NCBI GenBank assembly: GCA_017163975.1
Contig: JAFFSR010000136.1
Span: 11,467,501 to 11,531,500 of the forward strand
Origin: Anastatus disparis
Lineage: Eukaryota > Arthropoda > Insecta > Hymenoptera > Eupelmidae
Length of the DNA: 64,000 bases
Direction: 5' to 3'
This document shows positions 12,364-24,900 of this stretch, piece by piece. Below the pieces are notes generated by a model that did not search any database, was not told where the DNA came from, and saw only the letters and a list, made by a program, of their open reading frames with translations. A program made the translations under genes and the position numbers. Every line of letters begins with the position of its first letter. Position 1 is the stretch's first letter.

Positions 12364-13658
12364 CTTTATTTATTTTTTGTATGTAACAACTTATATATGA
12401 GAAGTTTTCAGGACAAATCGAGACGCGAATTATTTTTTTTCTTTCATTTGATTTTTTCTCTTTTTTTTATTAATCTGCGGATGTGAAGAAATGTGATGCT
12501 CACTGATTCGCTGTACTGAGGATACAGAAAGAGGAAGAAACTTTATTAAAAGATGCTTTAAGAGTTGTTAATTGTTGCTGTTGATTTTTTATAAAAAAGA
12601 GAATCTTTTTTGCTTATCGATTGGAGGATGTGCGAGAGAGCTTTTATTTTGTTTTTATTCGATCTCAAAGTTTTAATCACTTGGGAAATCTCCTATTATA
12701 GTTTCTTATCTAAGCAGTAGATTAATCTTATAAAAAGTTCACCTAGTAGTAAGAAATTATTTTCTACCTATAAGACTTTTATGTAATTTTAATTGGTATT
12801 TTATATTAACATTTAACGATTTTCAATTCTACAAACAAAAAAAATTTTTTTCTTAATAATTCGTTGTAAAGAAAATTGTAAATATCATAACCGACTTCTT
12901 TTTTTTTATTCATGATTTAATTCATGTTTCGAATTTTAATTTATATTTCAACAAATGATAATTCATTCGAGACTAATAATTGCAAACAAGATATTGAATT
13001 GATGGTATAAACAAGGATAAATTATCCGGGACAAATGAATATGAGTTAAAATTACCTCGTAGCATGCAACTAAGAAGCAAATCGTTAAATTAAAGCCTCA
13101 TAAAATCATTGAAATCAAAGCTACAACCTCGCCACATATACAAGCAATCAGATTAACTTTTTGTTTATCTTTTTATTTACACCACCAGCATCACATACAT
13201 AAGCTCTACGATACTGTTAACAACCGTTTTTATCGAATCTAACATACAACAAAACGGAAATTAGAATCTAAGCACTATCAATCAGTTTATAAAAAAAGAA
13301 TAAGTATGAATAAAATAAAATAAATGAAATCCAAGGTAATCGATACAAATTGTTTTTACGTACAGAAATCAATATCGTCTAACAACACGCTATAGCGTTT
13401 CTCTCAATATACCTTTTCCTATCTGCGTGCGTATATGCTATACAACAGCATGAAAACGGCATAAATAACAGTTTTTATCAAAGATGCGAAAAGAGATAGG
13501 TAAAGAGTAAGAAAAAGAAGGAGGGGAGAGAGAAAGAGACATGGATGAATAAACAACATCCGGTGAAGCAGTGAGTGCTCTCTTGAGTATATAAAGGCGA
13601 AGCGCGTGGCTCTTGCAGCAGCAGCGTACGCGCGCGGGATGATGTTAACCATTAATGC

Positions 13659-13689
13659 AAACCGCGCACGCTTATGTATAGCGCGGTTT
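13659..13689. repeat. GC-rich stem-loop
   Basis: AAACCGCGC at 13659-13667 and GCGCGGTTT at 13681-13689 form a perfect 9-bp stem with a 13-base loop. It sits in a locally GC-rich patch with CAGCAGCAGCG upstream (about 13.6 kb). Confidence 0.5.
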
Positions 13690-14178
13690 TCTGCTGTATA
13701 ATGCTCTCATATTTCTATTTTGTAAGCAACAATTACCTGGCGCTTATCTCTACTCCGATGTTACCTTTATGCTTAATAGTAGAGAAATCATTTCGCGAGG
13801 TAGTCGTGTGCTTGAACAAAAAATAAAATTATAGCTTTTAGCATTTTAGTTTAACTTTGGACTTGTTGTGGCCTTTATGCGAACGTTTTTTTTTCTTTTT
13901 TGAGCAAGTTTTACAATGTACGCATGTAATTAGAAATTACATGTGTGGGAAAATAGAATTATAAATGATAATTGAATTTGGTGTTGTAAAGGGTTAGGAA
14001 GTGAAGAAGTTAACGGATTCTTTTATATAAATTATGTTTAAGACAGTAAACATTTTTACGTTTTTAGTGAAATTATAAAAATTATACAATTTATTTGCTG
14101 AATTAAAGCAAATTATGCAAACAAATTTTTAAGAAATGAAGTGTTACAGAATTCTTTGCGTCTGTATACATTCTATAC

Positions 14179-14377
14179 GAGGTCGTGAGTGGCTTAGTCG
14201 GTAGAGCGATGGATTCATAATCTCGAGGATTCGAGTACGATTCCCGCTCTCAGCGACCGCTTGATACAAACACCATTGTAAATTATATGTGCTTTGTTCA
14301 CAAACGCACTGAATAAACTTCGTTGCTAATTAGCATCGTAATAATAAAAACTGCGTTAAATAAAATTATTAAAAAAA
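14179..14377 (+). mobile_element. tRNA-derived SINE, copy C
   Basis: Head GAGGTCGTGAGTGGCTTAGT, GGTAGAGCGATGGATTCATA and B-box GAGTACGATTCCC, which carries a base change from the GTTCRA consensus and may weaken its promoter. The body has GTGCTTTGTTCACAAACGCA and CTAATTAGCATCGTAATAAT; the tail is GCGTTAAATAAA with a short A-run. It ends about 90 bp before the satellite array begins, so array and SINE are neighbours but not obviously parts of one unit. Confidence 0.83.
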
Positions 14378-14465
14378 CGCTGCCAAGTGCTTTGGCGGAA
14401 TGCTTTCTCATAGAGCTCTTTGAGTTTCATTAATTTTTTTATATTTATTCAAATGTGATTTTAAT

Positions 14466-16092
14466 ATATAACTAGTGGGCATCAAAAGAAGTGATCAAAA
14501 AGCTACGCTAAGAAAATTATTTTTTTTAAACTTGGTTTATAAAGACAGTAGCAAATAACTTGTATACAAATTTTAGAGCAATTCTATCGAGTACTTTACG
14601 TAAAATGGAAAAAAAACTGAAATATGAAAATTTTTTAAGAAAATTTTTAAAATTTTCTAAAATGAAAACTACGCTAAAAAGATTGGTTTATAAAAGTTAT
14701 CCTTCTTTTGGCAGATGCAAATTATTCCCACGGAAATCTCAAAGCAAATTCATCAAGCAACTTACGTAAAATACAAAAAAAATTAAAAATCGAAAATTTT
14801 TTCAAATTCTTAAAATGGCTCTATAAAAAAAAACTACACTATGAATACCAATTTTCAATAGCTTCCCGTCTAGTTATAGAAAAACATAGATGGTATACAA
14901 AATTTGAAGCAAATCCATCGAGTAATTTTCGAGATCTAACTGGTTAAATAAATAACATTTTCTTTTCAAAATTTTAAAAATGCTCTAAAATTAAAACTAC
15001 GCTATGAAAATCAATTTTTAAAAATTTCCCTTCTTTTGGCAGTCGCAAATAATTTCCCTGCAATTTTTAGAACAAATCTATCGAGTACTTTACGTAGAAT
15101 AAAAAAAAATAAGAAAAGAAGAATCGAAATTTTTTTTAAAATCTTTAAAATTCTCTAAAATTGTAACCACGCTAAGAAAATTAGTTTTCAAAAGCTTATT
15201 TTTTTCAGACAATAGCGAATTAATTGTATAAAAATTTTGGAGAAAATTTATAGTTTGGTTAACGCAAAATAGAAAATAAATGAAAAATAAAAATTTTTTT
15301 GAAAATTTTCAAAGTTCTCTAAAATTAAAACTGCGCTGAGAAAATTAGTTTTCCAAAGCTTGTTTTCTTCAGACAGTAGCGAATTAATTGCATACAAATT
15401 TTGGAGCAAATCTATCAAATGGTTTTCGTAAAATAGAAAAAATTTTAACATAAAAATTTTTAAAAAAATTTTAAAAATGCTCTAAAATTAAAAATGCGCT
15501 GAGAAAATTAGTTTACAAAATTTTTTATACTTTTGGCAGTCGAAATTAAGTTCCATACAAATTTTCGAACAAATTCTTCGAGTAGTTTACGTAAAATACA
15601 AAAAAAATGAAAAATCGAAATTTTTTTAAAATTCTTAAAATGATTCTAAAAAAAAAACTACGCTAAGAAAACCAATTCTCAATAGCTTCCGCACCAGTTC
15701 ATCAAAAAATTGAATTGTATGGAAAATTTGAAGTAAATCCATCGAGTAGTTTTTAAGATTTTATTGGCTTAATAAATAGAAACATTTTTTTTTTAAATTT
15801 CAAAATGCTCTAAAATTAAAACTAAGCTAAGAAAATCAGTTTTTAAAAATTTATTTTATCTGGGCAATCACAAATAATTTCCATGCAAATTTTGAAGCAA
15901 ATTCATCGAGTAGTAAACAAAAAAAAAACCAAAAAACGAAAAATCGAATTTAAAAAAAAAAAAAAAAAACTAAAATGAAAACAACGCTAGAAGAACCAAT
16001 TATCAATAGCTTCCCAGCAAGTTAGTCACAAAACTAAATTCCATGCAAAATTAGCAGCAAATCCATCGAGTAGTTCTCGAGATACAGTTTAC
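14466..16092 (+). repeat. diverged satellite array, about ten monomers of ~164 bp
   Basis: The landmark CTACGCTAAGAAAAT and its variants recur at 14503, 14669, 14834, 14997, 15167, 15331, 15494, 15658, 15822 and 15982, spacings of 160-170 bases. Between landmarks each unit has a TTTTGGCAGTCGCAAATAAT-like segment, an ATACAAATTTTGGAGCAAAT-like segment, a TCGAGTAGTTTACGTAAAAT-like segment and an A/T-rich run with AAAATCGAAATTTTTTT. Monomers differ by many substitutions and small indels, so the array is old. Open frames in it are incidental. It ends next to a (CA)10 run. Confidence 0.9.
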
Positions 16093-16110
16093 TAACTGAA
16101 TTCATACATC

Positions 16111-16130
16111 CACACACACACACACACACA
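16111..16130 (+). repeat. (CA)10 microsatellite
   Basis: Ten CA units directly after the last satellite monomer, followed by TACATACA. It marks the right edge of the array. Confidence 0.95.
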
Positions 16131-16778
16131 TACATACAGACATTTTCTGGAAACCACTTTTTTCGACTCACCGAGTTCAAATATGTACAAATTAATGAAA
16201 AAATCGAAAAAAATTTTTTTTATCGATACAATGCTTTCTCTATGAGAAAGCAAAAATATTCTCTTCTTGCCAAATTTCAATGTCCTATTTTTTCCTACAT
16301 TTAGTCAAACAATACAATTGTTTTTTAATAGGTGCGTTAATGATAAGAAAACTGATTAATCAAGAAAGTACGAAAAGAACCTGCGAGATATCTATTTAAA
16401 TGGCGAATTAATCTTAATTGATTATTTTTTGGTTGCATATACGAGTGATTCTTAAAATACAGGAATTTTCTTGCATATTAATTTTTAACTATATATATAT
16501 AATGGAAAGTTAATATAAACGACTGTCTCTATTTGCGCTGCAATTTTTGTTGATGTTCAAAAATGTTAAAGAAGATTGAAAAATGATAATAAATCGACAT
16601 TGTAAGTTGCACTAAAAATTGTGTCATACTGTCATCAGCATAAAATCATGTATCCACAGCTACTCAATTGGTAGAAAATTTATCATGATAATTACGCTAG
16701 TATGAAATCACTGGAATTTTTAATATAATCTCAAAATTGCAACTCCTTTTCTCTTTTTCAGCTCTCAGAACGTAAAAT

Positions 16779-16911
16779 ATAGTACGTCACTTGGACGAAA
16801 AGGCTTTTTAATGAAACTCGTTACATAGCTCGCCTTCGGCTCGGCTTGTAGTCTTCTCGTTTCGTAAAAAAAAGCCTATCCGTCAATAGTACGTAGTATA
16901 CTATTTCTTCA
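16779..16911. repeat. imperfect fold-back element with GC-rich centre
   Basis: The left arm (ATAGTACGTCACTTGGACGA, then AAAGGCTTTTT) and right arm (AAAAAGCCTATCCGTCAATA, then GTACGTAGTATACTAT) are imperfectly complementary around a loop containing GCTCGCCTTCGGCTCG. The GC-rich loop contrasts with the AT-rich flanks. It resembles a small MITE, but ends and target duplication are not clear. Confidence 0.5.
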
Positions 16912-18008
16912 TCACAGCATTAAATTGCTCGAAATATTGTCCACTTAATTCTTAAAAATTTAACAAAAAATCCTGAATTTTTTAATTTAATCTATTATGT
17001 TATAATTGAAAATCATTATACTAAAAATTGTAAACATTAACATCGGATTCAAAGTTTTTAATTTACAAATATTGTTCGTAACACCATGTGAGATATATAA
17101 TTTAAATGAGTTACTTCAACAAACGTTCATGATGTCTTGAAATTTGACTCTTCTGATTAGTTTTTATAAGGCAAGTGAATTTTAGATATAATCTTATCGA
17201 GAAATTAATAAATAATCAAAAAATCTTTCCACGAATCAACATGAAGTATTTGATTGTGTTAATATTGCGTCTAAGTATTCTTTTTTTAATTGCAAATTGA
17301 TTAATGAATTACAGTGTCACAAAATTGAAAAAAAAAATTGTTATTAATCAAGGTTAAAAGTTGCTTTTACTTTGAAAATTACTCATACATGTAAATAAAA
17401 ATTAAAGTCAAATACGTGATAATTATTGTTTTAAAATTTATTTATAATTAAATAATTTTAATTTAAAAATCAATGTTGCAGTTAATCAATTGAGATAACG
17501 TCAATGCATAATTTTTTTTTAATAATTGAATCAATGTTATTAATTTCGTACTTTTAATCATAATTTACGATAATTTTGCATCCAGCATACAATTAAAGTA
17601 TACAAAATATTTTACAATGTACCTTTAAATTATAAATTATTAAATAAATTATCAGAATAAACATAAGAATTTTATAAAGGTATTTGATGCCAAAAATAAC
17701 CGATCCCAAATTTAACGATACATATATTTACTGATAAAAACGTTGAATTAAAAATACTTAAATATTTAACGTAAAATAAAAAAAAAACATTAAAAATATC
17801 GACTATTGCGTAAAAAACTCTTTTTGCAGCTTCTTTTTTAACATTTTTTCTCAATAAAGTTAACTCCTATATTTTTCAAGATTATATACGTTCCATTAAA
17901 CATAATTTCATTATTATCGCCCATAAAATTAAAAAAACCGAACCGAATAATCATGAATTCTTTAAACAATGTTATTTCAAAGAGGGCTTCGCTTATATAC
18001 TAGTAAAT

Positions 18009-18092
18009 AAGACTTCATTGTCGAAAAATCGAAAATTTTCGATATAATACGATATCTGATGGTGCACATTTTTCGACGACGACCTTAGTCTT
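18009..18092. repeat. small imperfect fold-back
   Basis: AAGACT...TCGAAAAAT at the left is answered by ATTTTTCGA...AGTCTT at the right, with CGAAAATTTTCG in the loop. The upstream flank GGGCTTCGCTTATATACTAG is also unlike its surroundings. It may be a decayed MITE or a stem-loop of no function. Confidence 0.35.
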
Positions 18093-21000
18093 TTTTTTGT
18101 TCCATTATTAAGAAAATTGTTAGCTTGCGAGCACATATACGTTTGGGCTTATTTATATCTTTTGCTTTCTTTTCGTCGAATTTTTGGAAATTAAATGTAA
18201 TTTCCTTTTATCCTCTCAACTTCTCGTAATCTCCTTTTAACTCCAATTATTTTCGATAAAACGTTCATATTATATATCCAAGAAATAATTAAAATAACAT
18301 TAATTTGAAAGTGCAAACATATAATTTATTTTTTTAGACAAAAACTTAATTTCTTAAGTCGTTTTTCAAATAATAAAATTAAAAATCAGATAAATACGCC
18401 TCGTTAAAATAATTTATTAATTTAATAAAATAGAAAAATAAGAAAAAGAAATAAAAAAATTTCACCAAAATTATTTTTTGCTTGAAAAAATATTTTTTAA
18501 ATTTATCATAAAATATTACGGACATAATTTTCGTCAACACCTCTGAGCATAAATTCATCTTGCAACCTTTATGTGCTTTTTTATCTTTATCTTCCAAGTA
18601 TCACGTAATAAATCAAGTTGTTCAACGAATTTCTTACTCTTCTGACATCGCATCGGTTAAAAATCGTCCAACGAAAAATAAAAAATAAAAGAAAGAAGAA
18701 AGAAAAAAAAATGAAGAAATCTTCCATTACTTTAACCCTCAAGCATTACAAACGAATATTATCAAACGGTCACCCGGAAATAAGCAGCAACGCTCTTTTC
18801 TCTTTAACATTAAAAGTTCGCAGATTTAAAAGCTTCCTTTTTCCAACGACTTCCTTGTTCATAATTTATACAATATATACATACATCTCTTCTTCCTCGC
18901 TTTTAAAATCAAGTTTTTCCTTTCTCTCTCTTTCTCTCCTTTTCGTACGAAGAAATTAAATAAAGAAAAAAGAAGGAAAGAAAGAAGAAAAAAGAACAAC
19001 ATCCGAAAATGCGGGCCAAAAGGCATTAAACGCCGTTACCGTACGACTGAAAACCAGAAAAGCCGCCCTAGAACAAGGAAGCACACGCGCGCGCTTAGTT
19101 TCGCGGAGAATAACCCAACGTATTTAACGAGTCACGTATATAAGTGTGACCTTATCATTTATATACACGTATATATATATATAAAGAATAGTAGAAGAAG
19201 AAGAAGAAGAGAAAAGCAAGTTCCGTTGAAGAGTATATAGAAAGCTTGATGGTCCGGTTCGTCCGGTCTAATAACTATATGACCATCTTATAAAACGAGC
19301 CGTGTGCTTCTGGTCTTTCGCGCGTTTATGCCGCTTCATTCGCGAAGAAATTTCCAAGTTCCATTGTACTTTTAAAATGTATGTGCATTCCCTTTGACCC
19401 TACTTATTTACGCAAGTCCATCCGTTTTCTCTATATCGTTCTATCTTTCTTTCTCTCTATATTTTTTTTTCTTTTACATTTGATGCGTATACTACTTCGT
19501 TAGTGCTCTCTTCGCACTCTTTCTCTCTTTCTCTTTTACTTTCTGTGTCTCTTTATCTTGCGCGTCTCACGGAAATAGAGTCGAAAAGTGCGGGGTGGTA
19601 TATGGCAATCAGGTTTTCGTTCCCACCGAAACTGGACTCTAGAAAAAGATAGATAGCACCGAGATATTTTTACAACTATAGGACATAATATGAAAACTAA
19701 AACACGGAAGGGACATCACAGTCGATGGTCATCCCCTTTTGCGATAATCACAATATAAACTTTTCTCTCTCTTTAACCTGCAGTCCTATATAACTTTCCT
19801 ATCTAGAAAAATACATAGTATAAATACAGTATAAAGCAGGTTAATTTCATATACGTCCGTCTATATGTGTCCGGTGGCTGCGATGGGTCATATTATCAAA
19901 AAACCGGATTTTTCCTTAATTTATTCATATACCGATGGATGGACGGGACCAGAAAAAAAGAGGGCGAACATATATACCTTAACATATATATATATACGCG
20001 CGGTCAGTTTCGTATAAGGGGTTGCGTATGTATATATATATATATATGTATATACACGTACGTGGTGAGCGCTGAACTGTAGAATGAATGGCAAAAAGGA
20101 GAGAGGAAAAGAGAGTAGGTATACGGTAAAAAGGAAGAAGAGACATGTAGAAAAAGGTGACGACTACGACTACTGGCGATGACCCCCGGAATCCGGAAAC
20201 TTGTTAAACCGGATCTATTGGTCAGTTTCGCGTTTTATACTCTTCTTTTTCTCATCATCGTTCCCTATCATATGAGCGTCCTTTTTATTTATTTTTTTAT
20301 TTAATTTCTCTTTGCGTTAAAAATTTTACTAAAGGAGAGTATATACGTAGTGTACCCCCTTTGGTGAGAACTGGACAGTAACAGCACTCTCAGAAGGGAT
20401 TCACTTCACTCTCTCTTTCTCTTTTCTTACATTTATATACATATATAGATATGCGTATGTATACATAACATTACTTATAGAATGTGTGGGCATTGTCCAG
20501 CATACGAGTTTGTCGATTCTTCTGTCGCTTGTTGTGTGCTTTTTTTTTTCTTAATGCGCACTCTTCTTTCGTTCTTTTTTCTTTATCCTCTTCTACTTTG
20601 CTGTAACGGAACGAATGGACGAAGCGTGGTCCGGCATACTATTCGTTCATTTCTATCTCTGTCTTTTTGATTTTTTTTCTTTTTTTTCTTTTTAACTAAG
20701 AAAGAAAAAGGAAGAGAAACAAAAAAGAATATAAGGAGAAAGTGTCTTGGGGCGTGTTTTGTGTAAGCTTTTAACGGAAAGTTAAATATTCCGCTTGTAT
20801 ATAGTTAGAAGATTGAGAGAGGGGGTGAATTTAACAAAATCCACCCCTTTTTCCGTTAGAACTACATTACAGAAATTTATTTAAAAAATATGCCGACTCT
20901 ATTGTCTCTTTTTTGTTAAGGGAAGTTCTTTTTCTCGCGTAGCTTATTCGGTTATTAAGCACTCGAGTTGATGCATCGGTGCATTATTTTTTATTATTAT

Positions 21001-21945
21001 AGACGATGAAACGGTTAACTTGGATTCTTTTTTTTCTTAATTGTCGTTATATGGTGAAAGGATTGCATGATAAAGCAGATGGCAAAATTTATGAACAGAA
21101 CGTTTTTTTTTATGAAACCCGTTTATTGCGTAAAAATTAATCAAAATAATTTCTGGCATTAATAAAAAAAGGCCAAAATTTACAATTAAATACAAAGTTT
21201 AAATAAATATATGTCTCATTAAATTTCCTGCAATTCATTTTATTTAATGTTTATTATGTATCGAAAAACAAACATTTAACTTCATTACATACTTACGGAC
21301 TTCATTATGTGCTTGTTACAAATATCTTAAATATTCTGTACATACATCAATTGAACTTTTTTTTTCATTAAATTATTTTGAAAACGTAGATAACGTACAT
21401 AATATAAAATGGTTCTCAATAATAATCTCGCGCCGAACTTAAGAATAATTTTCTATTTTTCTATAGCTTGTATAACACGAGTTTAAATAAGTTATTATAT
21501 CTGTAGATAAGACTGAAATAATAGTTAATTAAAATTATTGTCATTGTCAACAAGTACCATAAGATTTATCGAGAGCAATTAAAATTTAAGATTGAAAAAT
21601 TAAAAAAAAAGAAAACTAAACTTACTACCCGGTTATGATCCAGTGCATGTTAATGAAGAAAATTTATACCCACCTAATCAAAATAAAATTGATGCTAGAA
21701 GTCTGTAGTAAAACGGCTTTACATATACATTATTGATATGCATATTATCCCAAAGTATACTTACGCAACGTTTTACAACGAAATTAACAACAATTATATT
21801 TAAAAATTAAGTTTAATATGCATGTCGCGAACTTCCATTTTTTCTCTTCTTTTTAAATTTTTTTAATGTCCAATCGAGAGAATAACACGTGCACCACGAA
21901 AGCACGTATACGATAAAAGCCGCTTTCTTTCCAGTAATGCATAAC

Positions 21946-21972
<27 letters not shown>
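21946..21972. repeat. (TA)n microsatellite
   Basis: About 27 bases of TA on the left side of a patch (21.9-22.2 kb) that is otherwise richer in CG dinucleotides. Confidence 0.95.
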
Positions 21973-21978
<6 letters not shown>

Positions 21979-24900
21979 CTTGCGATATCTCGCTAACTTT
22001 AAATAACGGCAACCGGGCAAATTTGTCATGCGCTACGCCAAGCCGCCGGATAAATATATATAGACGTGTTATAATGTATACCGTGTAACCAATGTATATA
22101 TACGCTACATTAGCGGAACTCGCGCGCCGCGGGTAGTTGCCGCTTACATACATACAGAACATTTTTTTATTTTTCTATTATTTCTCTTATATTTTGAATC
22201 TCTGTATGCAAGTAGCCTGAATCTCTCGAGGCTTGTTTTATATCTATATGTGTATACCAAGGTGTTTTGTTCATATATACATATAGAAAAGTTTTCTTAT
22301 TGTGCGCACTGATGCGTGCTTTGCTAAAAAGCTGATATAAAACTTTTGCATCCGTTGGTTTACTACCACTACCGCACGTGACACGAAAATTGCTGGATGT
22401 AGAAAGTATATAATAATCGATTTCATTGCGATTTATAATACAAAGCACGGCTTGATAGATACAAATTATTTTAATTTTTCTAACGAGATCTATTTTTAAC
22501 GGAAAATTATTGTTGTACTTGGCTAGAGCAAGTACCTTATCTTTTTTTTTTGATTTTTTGAGACAATTATTTATAAATGCTTGGTTACAATTATCTAATT
22601 TTGTGAAATTTCACAAGTAAATTAGTTTTTTTATTGATAATGATAAAAGTTTTTCCACAATAGTCGTTGCTCTTTATGTTGCGGTTTCCCGGTTTTACAT
22701 TGTGTAGAATTGTGGTTGATTGACGATGATTTTTTTATTAATAGATTAACTATTTTTTTTATTGATTTTTGAAAAGCAAATAAATTATTTTCATTGAAAC
22801 TATAAATTAGATTTTCCTATTTTATTTAATAATACTTTGCTGATAACATTTGTAAACAGTAATAATCATAATAATAGTTATTTGGAAATTTTTAATTCAA
22901 AAGATTGCTTTTCTATTTAGTAATGAAAAACTTAGCTAAACTATATTTCTTTAGAACGCACTTAAAATAATTGTGATTAATTAAAATCATTATTTCTCAA
23001 GAATTTTTGAATTTGTAAAAAAAATAAGTCATTTAAATGGCTTATAAACGTTCAATATTCACTGTTCGTAAAATTATACTTCACCCTCTACTTTATCCAT
23101 CTTTCTCTCTCTTTAATAGTGAAAAGCACCTAGGTATTCGCTTTTGATTATGTTGCATTATTATATAAATTGTCCTCGAGAAAAGCACCGTAATCCGCAT
23201 GGTATAAGGATAAGCTTTAAAAACCGTAATACTAGCGCAAGACATAATAAACTACCTATCTGCCTATCTATCTATGTTCCCTCCCTCTTCCTCCTTATAC
23301 GTACGTATATAAACGTACCTCGAGCAATCTAGACATTATACTGAGGCTTTGAATATAATAACGAATCGCCACTGCCCAGCTACTACCACCGCTAAACTCT
23401 TGCTTTTCTTTTATCTTCTTTTTTTTTATTATTCTCTTTTGCATTCTTATTTTACATCGCTTACAATTTTTAGAACGCTCTTACTATCTGTAAGCTTTTC
23501 TAGCTTGATATCGAAAGAGAAAGAAAGAAAGAGAGAGAGAGATAAAAAAAGAGAAGCCTTTAAACTTGTCAGAATATGCGTCGCAACGATAAATAAGCGA
23601 TTTCAGCAGCAAGCCAAGCGTATAGCCAAGAAGCATATCTATATACGTATAGCGTACGCTTTTAAAAAGCTTTTTACCGTCTTATATCTGTGGAATATTA
23701 GAAAAGGAAATACGTTGGATTAAAGGGGGATGAAAAATTGTTAAACGCTAATATTGGCTTGACAATTTCATCGATAATACAATTTGATACGTGCCGTATT
23801 ATCGTGGCCGTACGTAGGTGAAATATTTTTTCTCTTTTTATTTTCTTTTGGAGTATCGTTAATCGTGTTAGGGATTTCAAAGTGCTCACCGATAATGGAG
23901 AAAGTAGCTGTGATTTTCTTGAATTCTTATTTCATTTATTTTTTCTTTTTCGTTGACGAATCAATTATCGTAAAATACTAAGACGATAAGGATCGATAAA
24001 GGTAATAATTAACAGAAAATATAATTTTAGAAATTTATGCATTTATGTGAAAATTTCCACTTAGCAATAGATTTAATGAAGGAAATAAGTCTTTTATATA
24101 ATATTGCAATTAAATTTCCTTTTTTTTTACATAATTTATGTTCTAAATTAAACTAATTTTTAATTGTTCCAAATGTAATTAAGATTTTTCATTATAAAAT
24201 ACAAGCTTACTATCAAACTATGTATATATTTAAAAATATATATGCATATACATTGAAAATATCGTTGCATAATATCCTAACTTCATTAGCTTGAACATTA
24301 AATCTTATTTCTCATACTTGAGTACAATGCTTACTATCTGAAAAATTCCATCTGCCCCTGATATCTTGATAATATTTCAAAACCCCTTGTACATTATCTT
24401 GCAACAATTAAAAAAAAATCAAAATATGAAAAAGAAAAAAAGAATCCATTATCTTTATATGCAGACAATTCGAATACCATACAAGCATCGAAAATGAGAG
24501 GAAAAAAAAAGAGAATAGCATACTTATACACGCGAATATTTGAAATGCACGCGTGCTTCATGTATACAAGCGTCAGTTCGTTGCAATCGAAAAAAGTAAA
24601 AAAAATAATACAGTGCGGCGCTTGTCTTTCTTTTAATATGCCAATATTCCAAAGCATGACATAGCATGTTTCATATATATAAGTCTTTGTAAAACGGTTT
24701 CTCTATACGTCAAGTTACAAAAAGAAAACTTAAAGAAAAAAAAAGATGTTTTATAGATAAAAATCTTATATCCAACAACGAAGCTTTTTATATTTAATAA
24801 AAAAATGAAATTGTCACAAGTCGCCAAAAATTAACAAAAACTTACGCATGCGATCCGTGTATCTTATCATAGTAAAGTTACAAGCTAGAAAAGCAAAAGC

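Larger units (their letters stand above)
11300..14178. other. non-coding sequence
   Basis: AT-rich, with a GC-richer patch at about 11.98-12.36 kb that includes ACGACTACGACGACGACTAC triplets and the TC repeat, and another at 13.4-13.7 kb with the stem-loop. No exon is supported. Confidence 0.55.

Noticed and set aside
14560..15451. Open frames within the satellite array
   Set aside because: They follow the AT-rich monomers and differ between units by frameshifts; no conserved coding pattern.
14466..16092. CRISPR-like array
   Set aside because: Units of about 164 bp are repeated throughout, with no short identical repeats separated by unique spacers, in a eukaryotic genome.
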